A DNA stretch of 64,000 nucleotides from an uncultured Bacteroides sp. (lineage in GTDB: Bacteria > Bacteroidota > Bacteroidia > Bacteroidales > Bacteroidaceae), in NCBI RefSeq assembly GCF_963678425.1, contig NZ_OY782855.1, positions 558,001-622,000 of the forward strand. Direction: 5' to 3'. Below, piece by piece: positions 44,801 through 51,155 of this stretch. Position 1 is the first letter of the stretch. Each line of letters begins with the position of its first letter. Made by a program: the position numbers and the translations under genes. The notes beneath the pieces were generated by a model, which saw only the letters and a program-made list of their open reading frames with translations, was not told the DNA's origin and did not search any database.

Positions 44801-45627
44801 TATATACATGGATTAAATATTCAATAGATGTGAATGGATCCGAAATGAGTGATAGCCCATTGTCTCCAAATCTTTTGCTAGATGGAGTATCCGGATATAT
44901 TCAGATGCTTAAAGCTGCAATTGGACGGTTTAGAGTTCTAGATGGAGATATGATTGGAACAGACATTGATAAGATAGAACGATTAAGATTAACTACTGAT
45001 GCCATACCTCATATTTCGTCGCTTGCTACATCATGGGAGATAATTGATCTGGGAGACGGGGTAGAAGATCATGTAGGATATTGTTATCACACAGAAGCAA
45101 GAGACGCATTTGAAACAGATCAACTTGTAGACACTATAACAGCCGAATATTCAGAAAATTTCAATCTTCCCTCTATAGGGAACATAAGGGTTGATGGTGG
45201 TATGTCTCGGATCTGGTTAAATATATCTTTGGCAAATGGGACCACGCTTACTGGAGATGATACAATTGAGATATGGCAAGGTACAACGCTAATAGCAACA
45301 GGTACTCCAGACGAAAGCATATACGTTAACGCGTATGGCAACTTAACATGCAAGATAATATCAACAGTAACAATCTCAGGCATGGGTGATGGAGAATCGT
45401 ATGAAGTGACTATATCGCAGGGATATCAGGGCATTGTAATGCAGAAGGCATCTGAAAAAACACTGATTGGTTCTAATGGATTTTACTCAATGTTCGGAAC
45501 ATCTAAATATTTATATTTCAGCAAAGATTATGGGTTCGAAACCATAATGGGTAATTCTGGTATTCAAGTAACTACAAATGGCATTAAAAAGTGGAACGGT
45601 AGTTCTTGGGTTGCAGTCTCCTGGTAA
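38815..45627 (+). CDS. Giant tail hub/fibre protein with collagen-like repeats
   Basis: 2270 residues, the largest gene. Residues 1-560 look like a tail-associated hub domain (Tal/minor structural type). From about 800 onward there are roughly ten copies of an 80-90-residue unit of the form TYTWIKYS-DNADG, then YIGIA-NKTT-TES, then DYTWS-FKG, joined by collagen-like Gly-X-Y runs such as GDQGVQGPAGTNG. The C-terminus (SGIQVTTNGIKKWNGSSWV) is a fibre-tip motif. Likely a long side or central fibre that touches the host surface. Confidence 0.85.
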   Translation: MKLYNPDESELLIELEDGTMQECEVKDTSYRQKTIMSDNVLVVYVDSPVPLTIAIGTYCTFKGEKYYVQKPSNVKENHSRSYEYTISMGTYQEYLKKWKIRHSDGRVKFSYTGKPEEILKLIVDNLNWRDAGWTAGTYSDGGCIEKDEIVETYNMTYIWDALKQLADDCDTEFEIIGKRITLKKVEHNKNNPIGLAYGLGLGIKPGTKRELSTGTDDIKIGSVYAQGGSTNIYKSAYGSTTLLLPKSQSILFDGDKFEDEAGFILNKASTYSSDENGFYVKRSSPVMDCNAEGALDASEIYPKRVGVISSVMEKDSANNFWDFYDAGIPEALNFKDFILSEEKMTVKFQTGMLAGRDREFEVAYTHALADGTAVRKFEIVPQEIDGITMPNETWCPVVGDKYIVLNVSLPNAYICDNATKTGASWDMMRQAVKYLAAREEDSFAYTVELDGIFTKKNWPIIESRMVLGGFITYTSGFEAGKLIRMTSIKEYINKPYSPTIELSNMVSSAGIGTEIGKIANAEVTQDETKREAIQFTKRQFRDAKETMGMLASALLENFTKGISPITVQAMQALVGDESLQFRFVDAKGTELFTPTQIGDGIVYNNDTKIMTFTSKWLQHMTLGISSLSSSHKAAEYKYWLIEEMNHPLTEDDAASSFYLYAVCSKTAETGHLMLSSTAIDMEPSTDTNNFYLLVGMLNSEYDGERSFITLYGYTEILPGRVTTDRIVSSDGNSYWDMLNNAFKIGNSNAGIEWNINKDGVFRLIGTLVQSPSGATSVLPVDRGTYSPSKTYYLGETVQHNGSTYQYTNETPSSTVPTNTTYWKVVAAKGTDGTSVTIKGHVTDSTALPTTGNANGDGYVTDDNGHLWIWTGTSWSDVGTFKGDKGDTGDSGATTYTWIKYATSAAGANISDDPTSKAYIGLAYNKLTATESDNPEDYTWSLIKGTDGINGINGTDGATTYTWIKYSDNADGTGLYDLPTESTLYIGIAVNKTTATESTVKTDYTWSKFKGDQGVQGPAGTNGINGTNGINGTSSYFHVRYSANANGYPMITTPNVYIGTAVTNSITAPEDYTSYTWAQFKGSQGQNGQQGIAGTNGEDGKTSYLHIKYSDDAGVSFTSNTGETVGKYIGQYVDFTLEDSTLVSEYKWALIKGEKGDQGIQGLQGETGDQGIKGDTGADGLTAYTHIAYADDAQGNGFSQTDTNKAYIGMYADHSQADSSTASDYKWTLVKGIKGDQGIQGATGANGQTPYLHIAYADDAQGTNFNISDATNRLYIGTYTDYTQADSTDFSDYTWQLTKGQKGDSGIDAIKPNWTNYLFKKSDIQPVSPSYICATNETGNLDDLMILFDNNGNIRLSADSNIRRLEGDQEWTDAPTSDGIWWMSVATINGASGEIIGTWSEPVQVTAASTEGASGTWVEFRYACGAAAPDVTNPNASDPGTPWSSTPATPASNEYLWMIKVTRTNTGILSSWNEPVKISGENALNVILTNDSLTIACDKNGNPKTGELERATTKIRAYRGNTLLKLNEYSVSYAGVQDNDDYDADYVTSGDDFYHEIWFFSVGGTGTYMDITVTIGAAIFKKRFTVTKSIDGQTGATGETGATGATLYTWIKYANDINGAGLSDSPVGKTYIGLAYNKSTPTESETASDYSWSLIKGDKGDTGVQGAVGSSLYTWIKYSNYADGTDLYDTPIANTLYIGIAINKTTPTESSIKTDYVWSRFKGDAGIQGPTGNYTEVRYQISGSRTEAPGLTNTDASPANWNTTMPAATFLMYIWQISAIKTSTGELVGTWTPPAMISPITGGPAVGGLDFNENKSYIGSPIKCDVVKYNNAYYIARADAGTIPSGKLPTNTSFWNPFGGNFESLATAMLWAEGAQIANFIFLNQKMASQAVSANKTCIGIAYGKTTETKIENSSLYTWNNISTTGLQEPESSLYTWIKFSDSFDGANMYDIPTVNTKYVGIAINKIPSTKSTTPTDYTWTACDNKSGVKVPSTNTLYTWIKYSIDVNGSEMSDSPLSPNLLLDGVSGYIQMLKAAIGRFRVLDGDMIGTDIDKIERLRLTTDAIPHISSLATSWEIIDLGDGVEDHVGYCYHTEARDAFETDQLVDTITAEYSENFNLPSIGNIRVDGGMSRIWLNISLANGTTLTGDDTIEIWQGTTLIATGTPDESIYVNAYGNLTCKIISTVTISGMGDGESYEVTISQGYQGIVMQKASEKTLIGSNGFYSMFGTSKYLYFSKDYGFETIMGNSGIQVTTNGIKKWNGSSWVAVSW

Positions 45628-45647
45628 TCAAAATTTAAAATAAACAG

Positions 45648-45686
45648 TAAAAGCGATTACAGCATAATCGCTTTTTACTATTTTTG
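45648..45686 (+). promoter_or_regulatory. Terminator hairpin overlapping a promoter before the lysis genes
   Basis: Arms AGTAAAAGCGATTA and TAATCGCTTTTTACT pair around loop CAGCA, forming a strong terminator for the fibre gene. The centre is also the palindrome GATTACAGCATAATC (45655-45669), nine bases upstream of the -7 box TATTTTTG (45679-45686). The element probably ends the tail transcript and starts the lysis transcript. Confidence 0.65.
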
Positions 45687-45723
45687 TAATGCATCTAAAA
45701 AATTAACATAAAAAGAAGAAAGG

Positions 45724-46197
45724 ATGAATGAAACTATCTTTAATGCGGAACACTTAATCTTTGCAGTTAAGATTATAGCAATTAGTTACATGGCAGTCAT
45801 ATTGGCTATGCTTATTGATTTAATATTCGGAATACGAAAAGCAAAAATAAGGAAAGAAGCCAGGACAAGTGAAGGCCTTAAGAGGACAACGGAGAAAGCG
45901 ACAAAATACTTTGCCCCCATGGTTTGCCTAACCATCGTAGATTCTTTATTGAATCTAGTAAATTTAACAGCACTACCATACCTAACGCTTGGATGGGCTG
46001 TTTTTCTAATCGTTTGCGAAAGCTGGAGCGTGCTCGAGAGTACATGGGATAAGAAAGATATCAGAGAAAAGGCGAAAGAGGTTAAAATAGTTCTCGACGG
46101 GAAAGATGATTTAAGCCAGGCAATAACAAACCTAATAGACCAAAAGCTTAGTACAATGGGTGAAGATGCTAACCAAAACACAAAAGATAAACCATGA
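45724..46197 (+). CDS. Holin
   Basis: 157 residues with a strong Shine-Dalgarno (GAAAGG). Transmembrane segments at about residues 14-37 (VKIIAISYMAVILAMLIDLIFG), 60-78 and 80-98, then a charged cytoplasmic tail. This is the phage holin family common in Bacteroidales, opening the inner membrane to the endolysin. First of three coupled lysis genes. Confidence 0.8.
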   Translation: MNETIFNAEHLIFAVKIIAISYMAVILAMLIDLIFGIRKAKIRKEARTSEGLKRTTEKATKYFAPMVCLTIVDSLLNLVNLTALPYLTLGWAVFLIVCESWSVLESTWDKKDIREKAKEVKIVLDGKDDLSQAITNLIDQKLSTMGEDANQNTKDKP

Positions 46198-46709
46198 CAC
46201 CAGACGAATTCATAAAAAAAATATATCCGGAAGCAAAGCACACTGATATCAATCCAGTCTTTGTCACCGCCCAGGCTGCACTTGAGTCAGCGTGGGGAGC
46301 TGCTGCAATTGGAGGTACAAACTTATTCGGAATAACGAAGGGCAGCAACTGGAACGGTAAAACACAGCTCGTTCTCACTACAGAGTACTTCAAGACTAAC
46401 CAAGTTAAGTTTGCATTGCCTGAAAAAGCTGTTCGCATTACCCCGATTACCGCCACAAAATACAAATACAAAGTTTATAGATTATTCAGGGTTTATCCGA
46501 CCATATCAGATTGCTTAATCGATCACACTAGGATATTACAGAAGCCAGGATATGCAGACGCATGGCCGTGCAGACATGATGGATATAGATTTGTAAAAGC
46601 AATATCTAATAGCGTTGGAGCTAAGTATGCAACCGATCCTAACTACGTTAAAAGCATGAATAGTATCATGCTAAGAGTTGAAAGAACCGTCCAAAAATTA
46701 GGAATATGA
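46194..46709 (+). CDS. Endolysin with glucosaminidase (FlgJ-like) domain
   Basis: 171 residues. PVFVTAQAALESAWGAAAIGGTNLFGITKGSNWNG is the classic glucosaminidase/FlgJ-type active region with the catalytic Glu in ALESAWG. It cleaves peptidoglycan glycan strands. No signal peptide, consistent with holin-dependent export. Overlaps the holin stop and the spanin start by four bases each. Confidence 0.87.
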   Translation: MTPDEFIKKIYPEAKHTDINPVFVTAQAALESAWGAAAIGGTNLFGITKGSNWNGKTQLVLTTEYFKTNQVKFALPEKAVRITPITATKYKYKVYRLFRVYPTISDCLIDHTRILQKPGYADAWPCRHDGYRFVKAISNSVGAKYATDPNYVKSMNSIMLRVERTVQKLGI

Positions 46710-47206
46710 CACCAAAAAAAGAAAAATGCTTTTTTTTTAGCACGATAGCGATAGTTATCTTGCTTATTATCCTCGCTTTTTTCACGAGCAATTGTACTCG
46801 CAGAGTTTATGTGCCTGTAGAAAAAACGATCACTGAGACACAAGTCCTTAGAGACACCGTTATCAAACTAAAGTTAGATGTCCTGCATGACACCATTACT
46901 ACCAAAGATACAATTAGTTATCTTAGGAATAAGTATGCTACGAGTTGGGCTAAATGGTCGAGTGGAAAACTATCACATTCACTGGCAACCAATACAGAAT
47001 CAGAGCCAGAGACTACTGTTAAATACATAGATAGGATAAGGACAATAGAAATACCAAAACCATACGAAGTATTAAGAACCGACACCATATACAAAAATAA
47101 ACCGATGGGATGGTTTAAAACGACAAGAATGCATATAGGAGACACCGCTAGTATATTAGGTATAGCAGCTTTAATTATATGGCTCATTAAAAAAAGATTA
47201 GGTTAA
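46706..47206 (+). CDS. Putative unimolecular spanin
   Basis: 166 residues with a hydrophobic N-terminal segment ending in LAFFTSNC (a lipobox-like Cys), a periplasmic region of about 110 residues, and a C-terminal transmembrane segment (ASILGIAALIIWLIKKRLG). A lipoprotein N-terminus plus a C-terminal inner-membrane anchor in one protein is the u-spanin design that fuses the membranes at lysis. The lipobox is imperfect. Confidence 0.6.
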   Translation: MTPKKEKCFFFSTIAIVILLIILAFFTSNCTRRVYVPVEKTITETQVLRDTVIKLKLDVLHDTITTKDTISYLRNKYATSWAKWSSGKLSHSLATNTESEPETTVKYIDRIRTIEIPKPYEVLRTDTIYKNKPMGWFKTTRMHIGDTASILGIAALIIWLIKKRLG

Positions 47207-47268
47207 TACTTGGACCAGTCATAACCCGTGAGGGCATGACTCATTGTTTGTTTTTAAAAGTTTGTTAT

Positions 47269-47303
47269 AACCGGGAGGACCAGCAGCGCCTCCCGGTTTT
47301 TTT
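47269..47303 (+). terminator. Strong terminator of the late operon
   Basis: Arms AACCGGGAGG and CCTCCCGGTT pair perfectly around a 10-nt loop, followed by seven T. It ends the lysis transcript. Confidence 0.92.
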
Positions 47304-47346
47304 ATGCTCAATTTTAACTACAACTAAACTATGCTAAATACTTGAT

Positions 47347-47354
47347 TACCTTTG
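47347..47354 (+). promoter_or_regulatory. Promoter -7 box for the accessory gene cluster
   Basis: TACCTTTG fits the Bacteroidales -7 consensus, about 44 bp downstream of the late terminator and 117 bp before the first small gene. No GATTA palindrome is present here, so this cluster is probably controlled differently from the phage's late genes. Confidence 0.55.
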
Positions 47355-47463
47355 CATTATTATAGCATTTTATTAGGTTGCATTATAATAATTGGTTACT
47401 TTTACATGAAGATTTTAAAACAATCATTAATAAAAACGAACAATGAGAAAAAAGGAGATTTGG

Positions 47464-47631
47464 ATGAAGAAAGGTGCGATAGTACGAGCCAACGGTAAGC
47501 TTGGAATAATAACGGCCATGCAAGAGAATGAGCTTGATGGTGTAGATTACGTGTACTACATTAGTGTTAAACTTGACGGTGAAAGAAGCGCAGGCAGATA
47601 TCACCCAAACGATATTGAGGAGGCTAAATAA
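47464..47631 (+). CDS. Small hypothetical protein
   Basis: 55 residues from the ATG at 47464, preceded by AAAGGAG at good spacing; an ATG 21 bases upstream is in frame but less well placed. MKKGAIVRANGKLGIITAMQ suggests a small beta-barrel (SH3-like). Overlaps the next start by one base. Confidence 0.55.
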   Translation: MKKGAIVRANGKLGIITAMQENELDGVDYVYYISVKLDGERSAGRYHPNDIEEAK

Positions 47632-47849
47632 TGCAAATGACAGGTTTAATCATTTCATGCAAATGTGCCAAATGTGGCGCAATTTATATGGCCACAGTCA
47701 TATGGGGAGGCATCCCTATCGATGAGGAATCAACCCAGCAAATAGCAGAGGCTTATCATCGAGGTGATGAAATTAAGCTAACTGATAATGAAACCATTAA
47801 AATGAGCATGTGCAAGTGCGATAGAAAGGAACAAGGCAATGACGACTAA
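47631..47849 (+). CDS. Small zinc-ribbon-like protein
   Basis: 72 residues with CKCAKCG near the start and MCKCDRK near the end, forming a possible four-Cys zinc site. Start in a TAATG overlap. Function unknown. Confidence 0.6.
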   Translation: MQMTGLIISCKCAKCGAIYMATVIWGGIPIDEESTQQIAEAYHRGDEIKLTDNETIKMSMCKCDRKEQGNDD

Positions 47850-48069
47850 AGACCTGCTAGAATTTCAGAAGCTTATAAAAGCCAAAGAAAACGAAACTGT
47901 TTTAGTGTTAAAAATGGGAGACAAAACAAACGCTTACATCTTCGCATACACTTATGATGAAGTCGGTGAGCATTGCATAACAGACACTCAGGGAGAAAGA
48001 CTAATCAACTTGGACCAAGTTATAACAATAGAAGCTGGAAGCGCAGACAACGGATGCGAAGAGATATAG
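47839..48069 (+). CDS. Small hypothetical protein
   Basis: 76 residues overlapping the previous gene by 11 bases. Mixed alpha/beta with ENETVLVLKMGDKTNAYIFAYTYDE. No domain recognised. Confidence 0.5.
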   Translation: MTTKDLLEFQKLIKAKENETVLVLKMGDKTNAYIFAYTYDEVGEHCITDTQGERLINLDQVITIEAGSADNGCEEI

Positions 48070-48078
48070 GAGGATACA

Positions 48079-48276
48079 ATGGTAATAGTAAACAAGACCG
48101 GACACTTAAGGCCAGATAGATATGAGCATTACGAACTTGTCATGGAGCACAAAGATGGTACTCAGTATACTTACACCGGAAAAACCATGGACAAGTGTAG
48201 GCAACAGTTTAAAAATGAATTTGGTAAAGGTCCCGGATTCGTTATAGAAATATGGGATTTAAAAGAAGACTTATAA
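48079..48276 (+). CDS. Small hypothetical protein
   Basis: 65 residues with a clear AGGAGG ribosome site. Strand-helix pattern (YELVMEHKDGTQYTYTGKTMDKCRQQFKNEF). No domain recognised. Confidence 0.55.
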   Translation: MVIVNKTGHLRPDRYEHYELVMEHKDGTQYTYTGKTMDKCRQQFKNEFGKGPGFVIEIWDLKEDL

Positions 48277-48298
48277 ATAAACGATGAAATATTAAGCT

Positions 48299-48556
48299 AT
48301 GAAATCTACTGATGAATTTAAAAAAACAATCCAGGAATACCTGCAGCAACGAGCCGAAGAAGATGAACTCTTTGCTGCAGCATATTCTAAAAAAGGTAAG
48401 AACATAAATGATTGTATTACATACATACTTAATACTGTCCAGAAGAGTGGATGCAACGGTTTTACAGACCCTGAAATATTCTCTATGGCCGTTCATTACT
48501 ACGATGAAAACGATATTCATTGCTCAGCTCATGTGAAAGCTATGAATATAAAATAA
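48299..48556 (+). CDS. PcfK-like protein, C-terminally truncated
   Basis: 85 residues. FKKTIQEYLQQRAEEDELFAAAYSKKGKNINDCITYILNTVQKSGCNGFTDPEIFSMAVHYYDENDI is the core of PcfK-like proteins, which are normally about 140 residues. The homology stops around residue 70 and the next gene is a headless PcfJ, so a deletion appears to join them. The family is found with conjugative elements and phages of Bacteroidales. Confidence 0.75.
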   Translation: MKSTDEFKKTIQEYLQQRAEEDELFAAAYSKKGKNINDCITYILNTVQKSGCNGFTDPEIFSMAVHYYDENDIHCSAHVKAMNIK

Positions 48557-49287
48557 GGAATTTCTGGCCATCTATAAAAATATGCATTAGGAACAATTAT
48601 ATAGTCAAAGATTCCAGTATGTATTTTGACTATTTAGATCTACTCGATTTTTTCAAAAAAGACTTGCACAACCCCCACTACGTATGCCCCAAGAACTTAA
48701 AAAAAGAGCATGATATCTTTTCAAAAAGAAAATCTAAAGTTATGGAGATTGAACGAATGAAGCATGATTATGTAAGGCTATTGCGACACTTTGGCCATGA
48801 TGTTAGTGAGAAAATTACTTATCCTAAGAATCTAAAAGCAGAATATAGAATACTGCTTAACAGAGAAAAAGTTGAGAAAATAGAGCGTAAAAAGAAAGAA
48901 CTTGAAGAGATAGAAATTAATTATCAAAAGTTTATAGAGCCTTTGTCTGATTTAGAGATTCACGACAAACTGATTAATATAGTCCCGTTACGATCCATTA
49001 ATGAATTCAAAGAAGAGGGTACTGTTTTAGACCATTGCGTATATTCAAATGAATACTTTAAAAAAATAAATTGTCTTATCCTTAGTTCCAGAATTGGAGA
49101 AGAACACATAGAAACCATTGAAATTGATTTAAAACAGATGCGAATTATTCAATGCCGTGGAAAATCAAATCAAAGCTCTTCTTACCATGATAGAATAATT
49201 GGCCTTGCAAACAAATACATGAACCTTATACGTCAAAGATTGACAACCCAAAACATGCTCCCGACATCTATGTCGATAGCAAAGTAA
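48520..49287 (+). pseudogene. PcfJ-like protein lacking its N-terminal half
   Basis: The frame opens at a TTG at 48520, inside the pcfK-like gene; the first ATG is at 48619. WPSIKICIRNNYIVKDSSMYFDYLDLLDFFKKDLHNPHYVCPKNLKKEHD and VPLRSINEFKEEGTVLDHCVYSNEY match the second half of PcfJ proteins (usually above 400 residues). The zinc-rich N-terminal half is missing. Together with the shortened PcfK this indicates an internal deletion. It may still make a C-terminal domain protein. Confidence 0.7.
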
Positions 49288-49307
49288 TAACATTTAAATT
49301 CTAAAAA

Positions 49308-49538
49308 ATGAAAACTGAAAAGAAAGACATCTTAATGTTTATTGATGAACGATCAAAAGAAGGCTTTGGAACCACAAAGAAAGCCATCTATAAAGCTTTT
49401 ACAAAATACAGTAAAGACGTTATAGACAAGTGCATTAAAGAGCTACGCTATGAAAATGAAATAATGTTGTCCCCACTTGTAAATGAATCTACAGGAATGT
49501 TTGCAGGAAGAGGATATGTAACTGAAAATGTGTTTTAA
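49308..49538 (+). CDS. Small winged-helix-like protein
   Basis: 76 residues. KKDILMFIDERSKEGFGTTKKAIYKAFTKYSKDVIDKCIKEL could form a winged helix. Perhaps a local regulator, but this is only a fold guess. Confidence 0.5.
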   Translation: MKTEKKDILMFIDERSKEGFGTTKKAIYKAFTKYSKDVIDKCIKELRYENEIMLSPLVNESTGMFAGRGYVTENVF

Positions 49539-49568
49539 AATTCAAATCTAATCAAAGGAGAAAAAAAG

Positions 49569-49847
49569 ATGGTAAACGAAAAATCAGAAAAGTATCTTAA
49601 TGAAAATATCATAAGGATAGAAGATCCTAATCATCAATTTAAAGATTATGGAATTAATAGTCATGAAGTTGTATTATATAGCAAAGCTCATAGAGCTGTT
49701 TTAATTGCCGAAGAAGAAATTAAAAATAAGGCTACTGAAGCTTTCAGACACTTTGTAGAAGACTATTGTAAGGAATCAGGCATAAGTTTTATTTCTAATG
49801 GTTCAGAGCATTACTTGGATGTATTTAAAAAAGAACTTGATAAATGA
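49569..49847 (+). CDS. Small hypothetical protein
   Basis: 92 residues with a strong AAAGGAG site. A helical middle (SKAHRAVLIAEEEIKNKATEAFRHFVEDY) suggests a coiled coil. Overlaps the next gene by four bases. Confidence 0.55.
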   Translation: MVNEKSEKYLNENIIRIEDPNHQFKDYGINSHEVVLYSKAHRAVLIAEEEIKNKATEAFRHFVEDYCKESGISFISNGSEHYLDVFKKELDK

Positions 49848-50281
49848 AAACAAAAGAATTAAGACTAGGCGATATTGTGACCGATGAGTCAGGATTTATG
49901 ATGTTTATAACTGCCATTTTTAAAGATAGCGTTTATATGGATTTTGAAGGGAACGAAAGCGATGTGTGGGAGATAGATGAAAAAGACTTAAGACCGATTC
50001 CTCTTACAGAAAAAATATTATTGAAATGCGGGTTTAAGAAAGAACACAATTTGGATGATACCTCTGAATTTATTATTGATGACTTCTCTGTTCAAAGAGA
50101 ATCCTATAAAAATGAAAAAGGAAAATTTTCAAATCAATTTAGGATATGGGTTCAACATTTAAATGAAAATGGATGGAGAAAGCCGTTAAGTTTAGAATTA
50201 AAATATGTCCACCAGCTACAAAATATTTATTTTGATCTTACAGGCAAAGAATTAGAAATAAGTATTAACGACTTAAAGTAA
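49844..50281 (+). CDS. Hypothetical prophage protein
   Basis: 145 residues. RLGDIVTDESGFMMFITAI, then PIPLTEKILLKCGFKKE and YVHQLQNIYFDLTGKELEI, a motif order I recall from many Bacteroidales prophage proteins of unknown role. Confidence 0.65.
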   Translation: MKTKELRLGDIVTDESGFMMFITAIFKDSVYMDFEGNESDVWEIDEKDLRPIPLTEKILLKCGFKKEHNLDDTSEFIIDDFSVQRESYKNEKGKFSNQFRIWVQHLNENGWRKPLSLELKYVHQLQNIYFDLTGKELEISINDLK

Positions 50282-50290
50282 TCCGTAAAG

Positions 50291-50656
50291 ATGAGAATAC
50301 TAGAATTAACGCTTAAAAAGAAATGGTTCTATATGATCCAGTCCGGTGAGAAGTTAGAGGAATACCGAGAGATAAAAGATTATTGGATAAAAAGGCTTGC
50401 TGCATGTAAAGGAAATAACAGCTATGAAAAGACTGGTTTTTATTGCAAAAAAGCCCTTTGTATTTCGTGCATAAAACGCGGGAACGGATTCCACGAAAAA
50501 CAATTTGATGCAATCCGATTTACCAACGGTTACGGTAAAAGTAGGCCATCTTTCCTAATCGAATGCAAGGAGATAGTTATAGGACCAGGCAAAACACCAT
50601 GGGGAGCTGAAGAAGGAGAAATATATATCATCTTAAAACTTGGGAAAATAATCTAG
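50291..50656 (+). CDS. ASCH/PUA-like domain protein
   Basis: 121 residues. It begins LELTLKKKWFYMIQSGEKLEEYREIKDYW, the ASCH opening (Y-x-x-I/M-x-x-G-x-K-x-x-E-x-R). ASCH proteins bind RNA or modified nucleotides. The middle holds a CISCIKRG insertion. Likely RNA-related, function unknown. Confidence 0.7.
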   Translation: MRILELTLKKKWFYMIQSGEKLEEYREIKDYWIKRLAACKGNNSYEKTGFYCKKALCISCIKRGNGFHEKQFDAIRFTNGYGKSRPSFLIECKEIVIGPGKTPWGAEEGEIYIILKLGKII

Positions 50657-50658
50657 TT

Positions 50659-50949
50659 ATGCAAAACAAAAATATAGATAGCATTAGGATTCATATAAAT
50701 GCAAAGAAGGCCGAAATTGGCGCGCAGCTTAAAGCGATAAGAAAATCTAAAGGGATAAGCATGTATAGCATAAACAAGCAATATGGACTATCAAGAGACC
50801 GAGTGATAGCAATAGAAAGCGGAACCAGTGCTTACACTATAGATAGCCTTATATTATATTCAATAGCCATCGGAAAGGAATTTGTAATCGATGCATTGAT
50901 TACCAGCCTATCGATTAATCGATGCATTGATTACCGGACTATCGATTAA
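50659..50949 (+). CDS. XRE-family HTH protein whose end runs into tandem repeats
   Basis: 96 residues. IGAQLKAIRKSKGISMYSINKQYGLSRDRVIAIESG is a clear helix-turn-helix (about 20-55). The last 20 residues (from VIDALITSLSINRCIDYR) are encoded by the 31-bp repeat array, so array growth may have rewritten the natural C-terminus. It may bind the palindromic repeats. Confidence 0.7.
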   Translation: MQNKNIDSIRIHINAKKAEIGAQLKAIRKSKGISMYSINKQYGLSRDRVIAIESGTSAYTIDSLILYSIAIGKEFVIDALITSLSINRCIDYRTID

Positions 50950-51153
50950 TCGATGCATTGATTACCGGACTATCGATTAATCGATGCATTGATTACCGGA
51001 CTATCGATTAATCGATGCATTGATTACCGGACTATCGATTAATCGATGCATTGATTACCGGACTATCGATTAATCGATGCATTGATTACCGGACTATCGA
51101 TTAATCGATGCATTGATTACCAGACTATCGATTAATCGAGGTATTGATTACCG
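50886..51153. repeat. 31-bp tandem repeat array, about nine copies
   Basis: The unit consists of the palindrome ATCGATTAATCGAT plus GCATTGATTACCGGACT. Palindromes start at 50910, 50941, 50972, 51003, 51034, 51065, 51096 and 51127. The inner copies are identical; the first (CAGCC) and last (GAGGTATT) units diverge. 31 is not a multiple of three, so it is not a coding repeat. It could be iterons, a regulator-binding array or a recombination hot spot. Confidence 0.95.
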
Positions 51154-51155
51154 GA

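Noticed and set aside
50886..51153. CRISPR array
   Set aside because: The 31-bp units abut each other with no unique spacers, and no cas genes are present.
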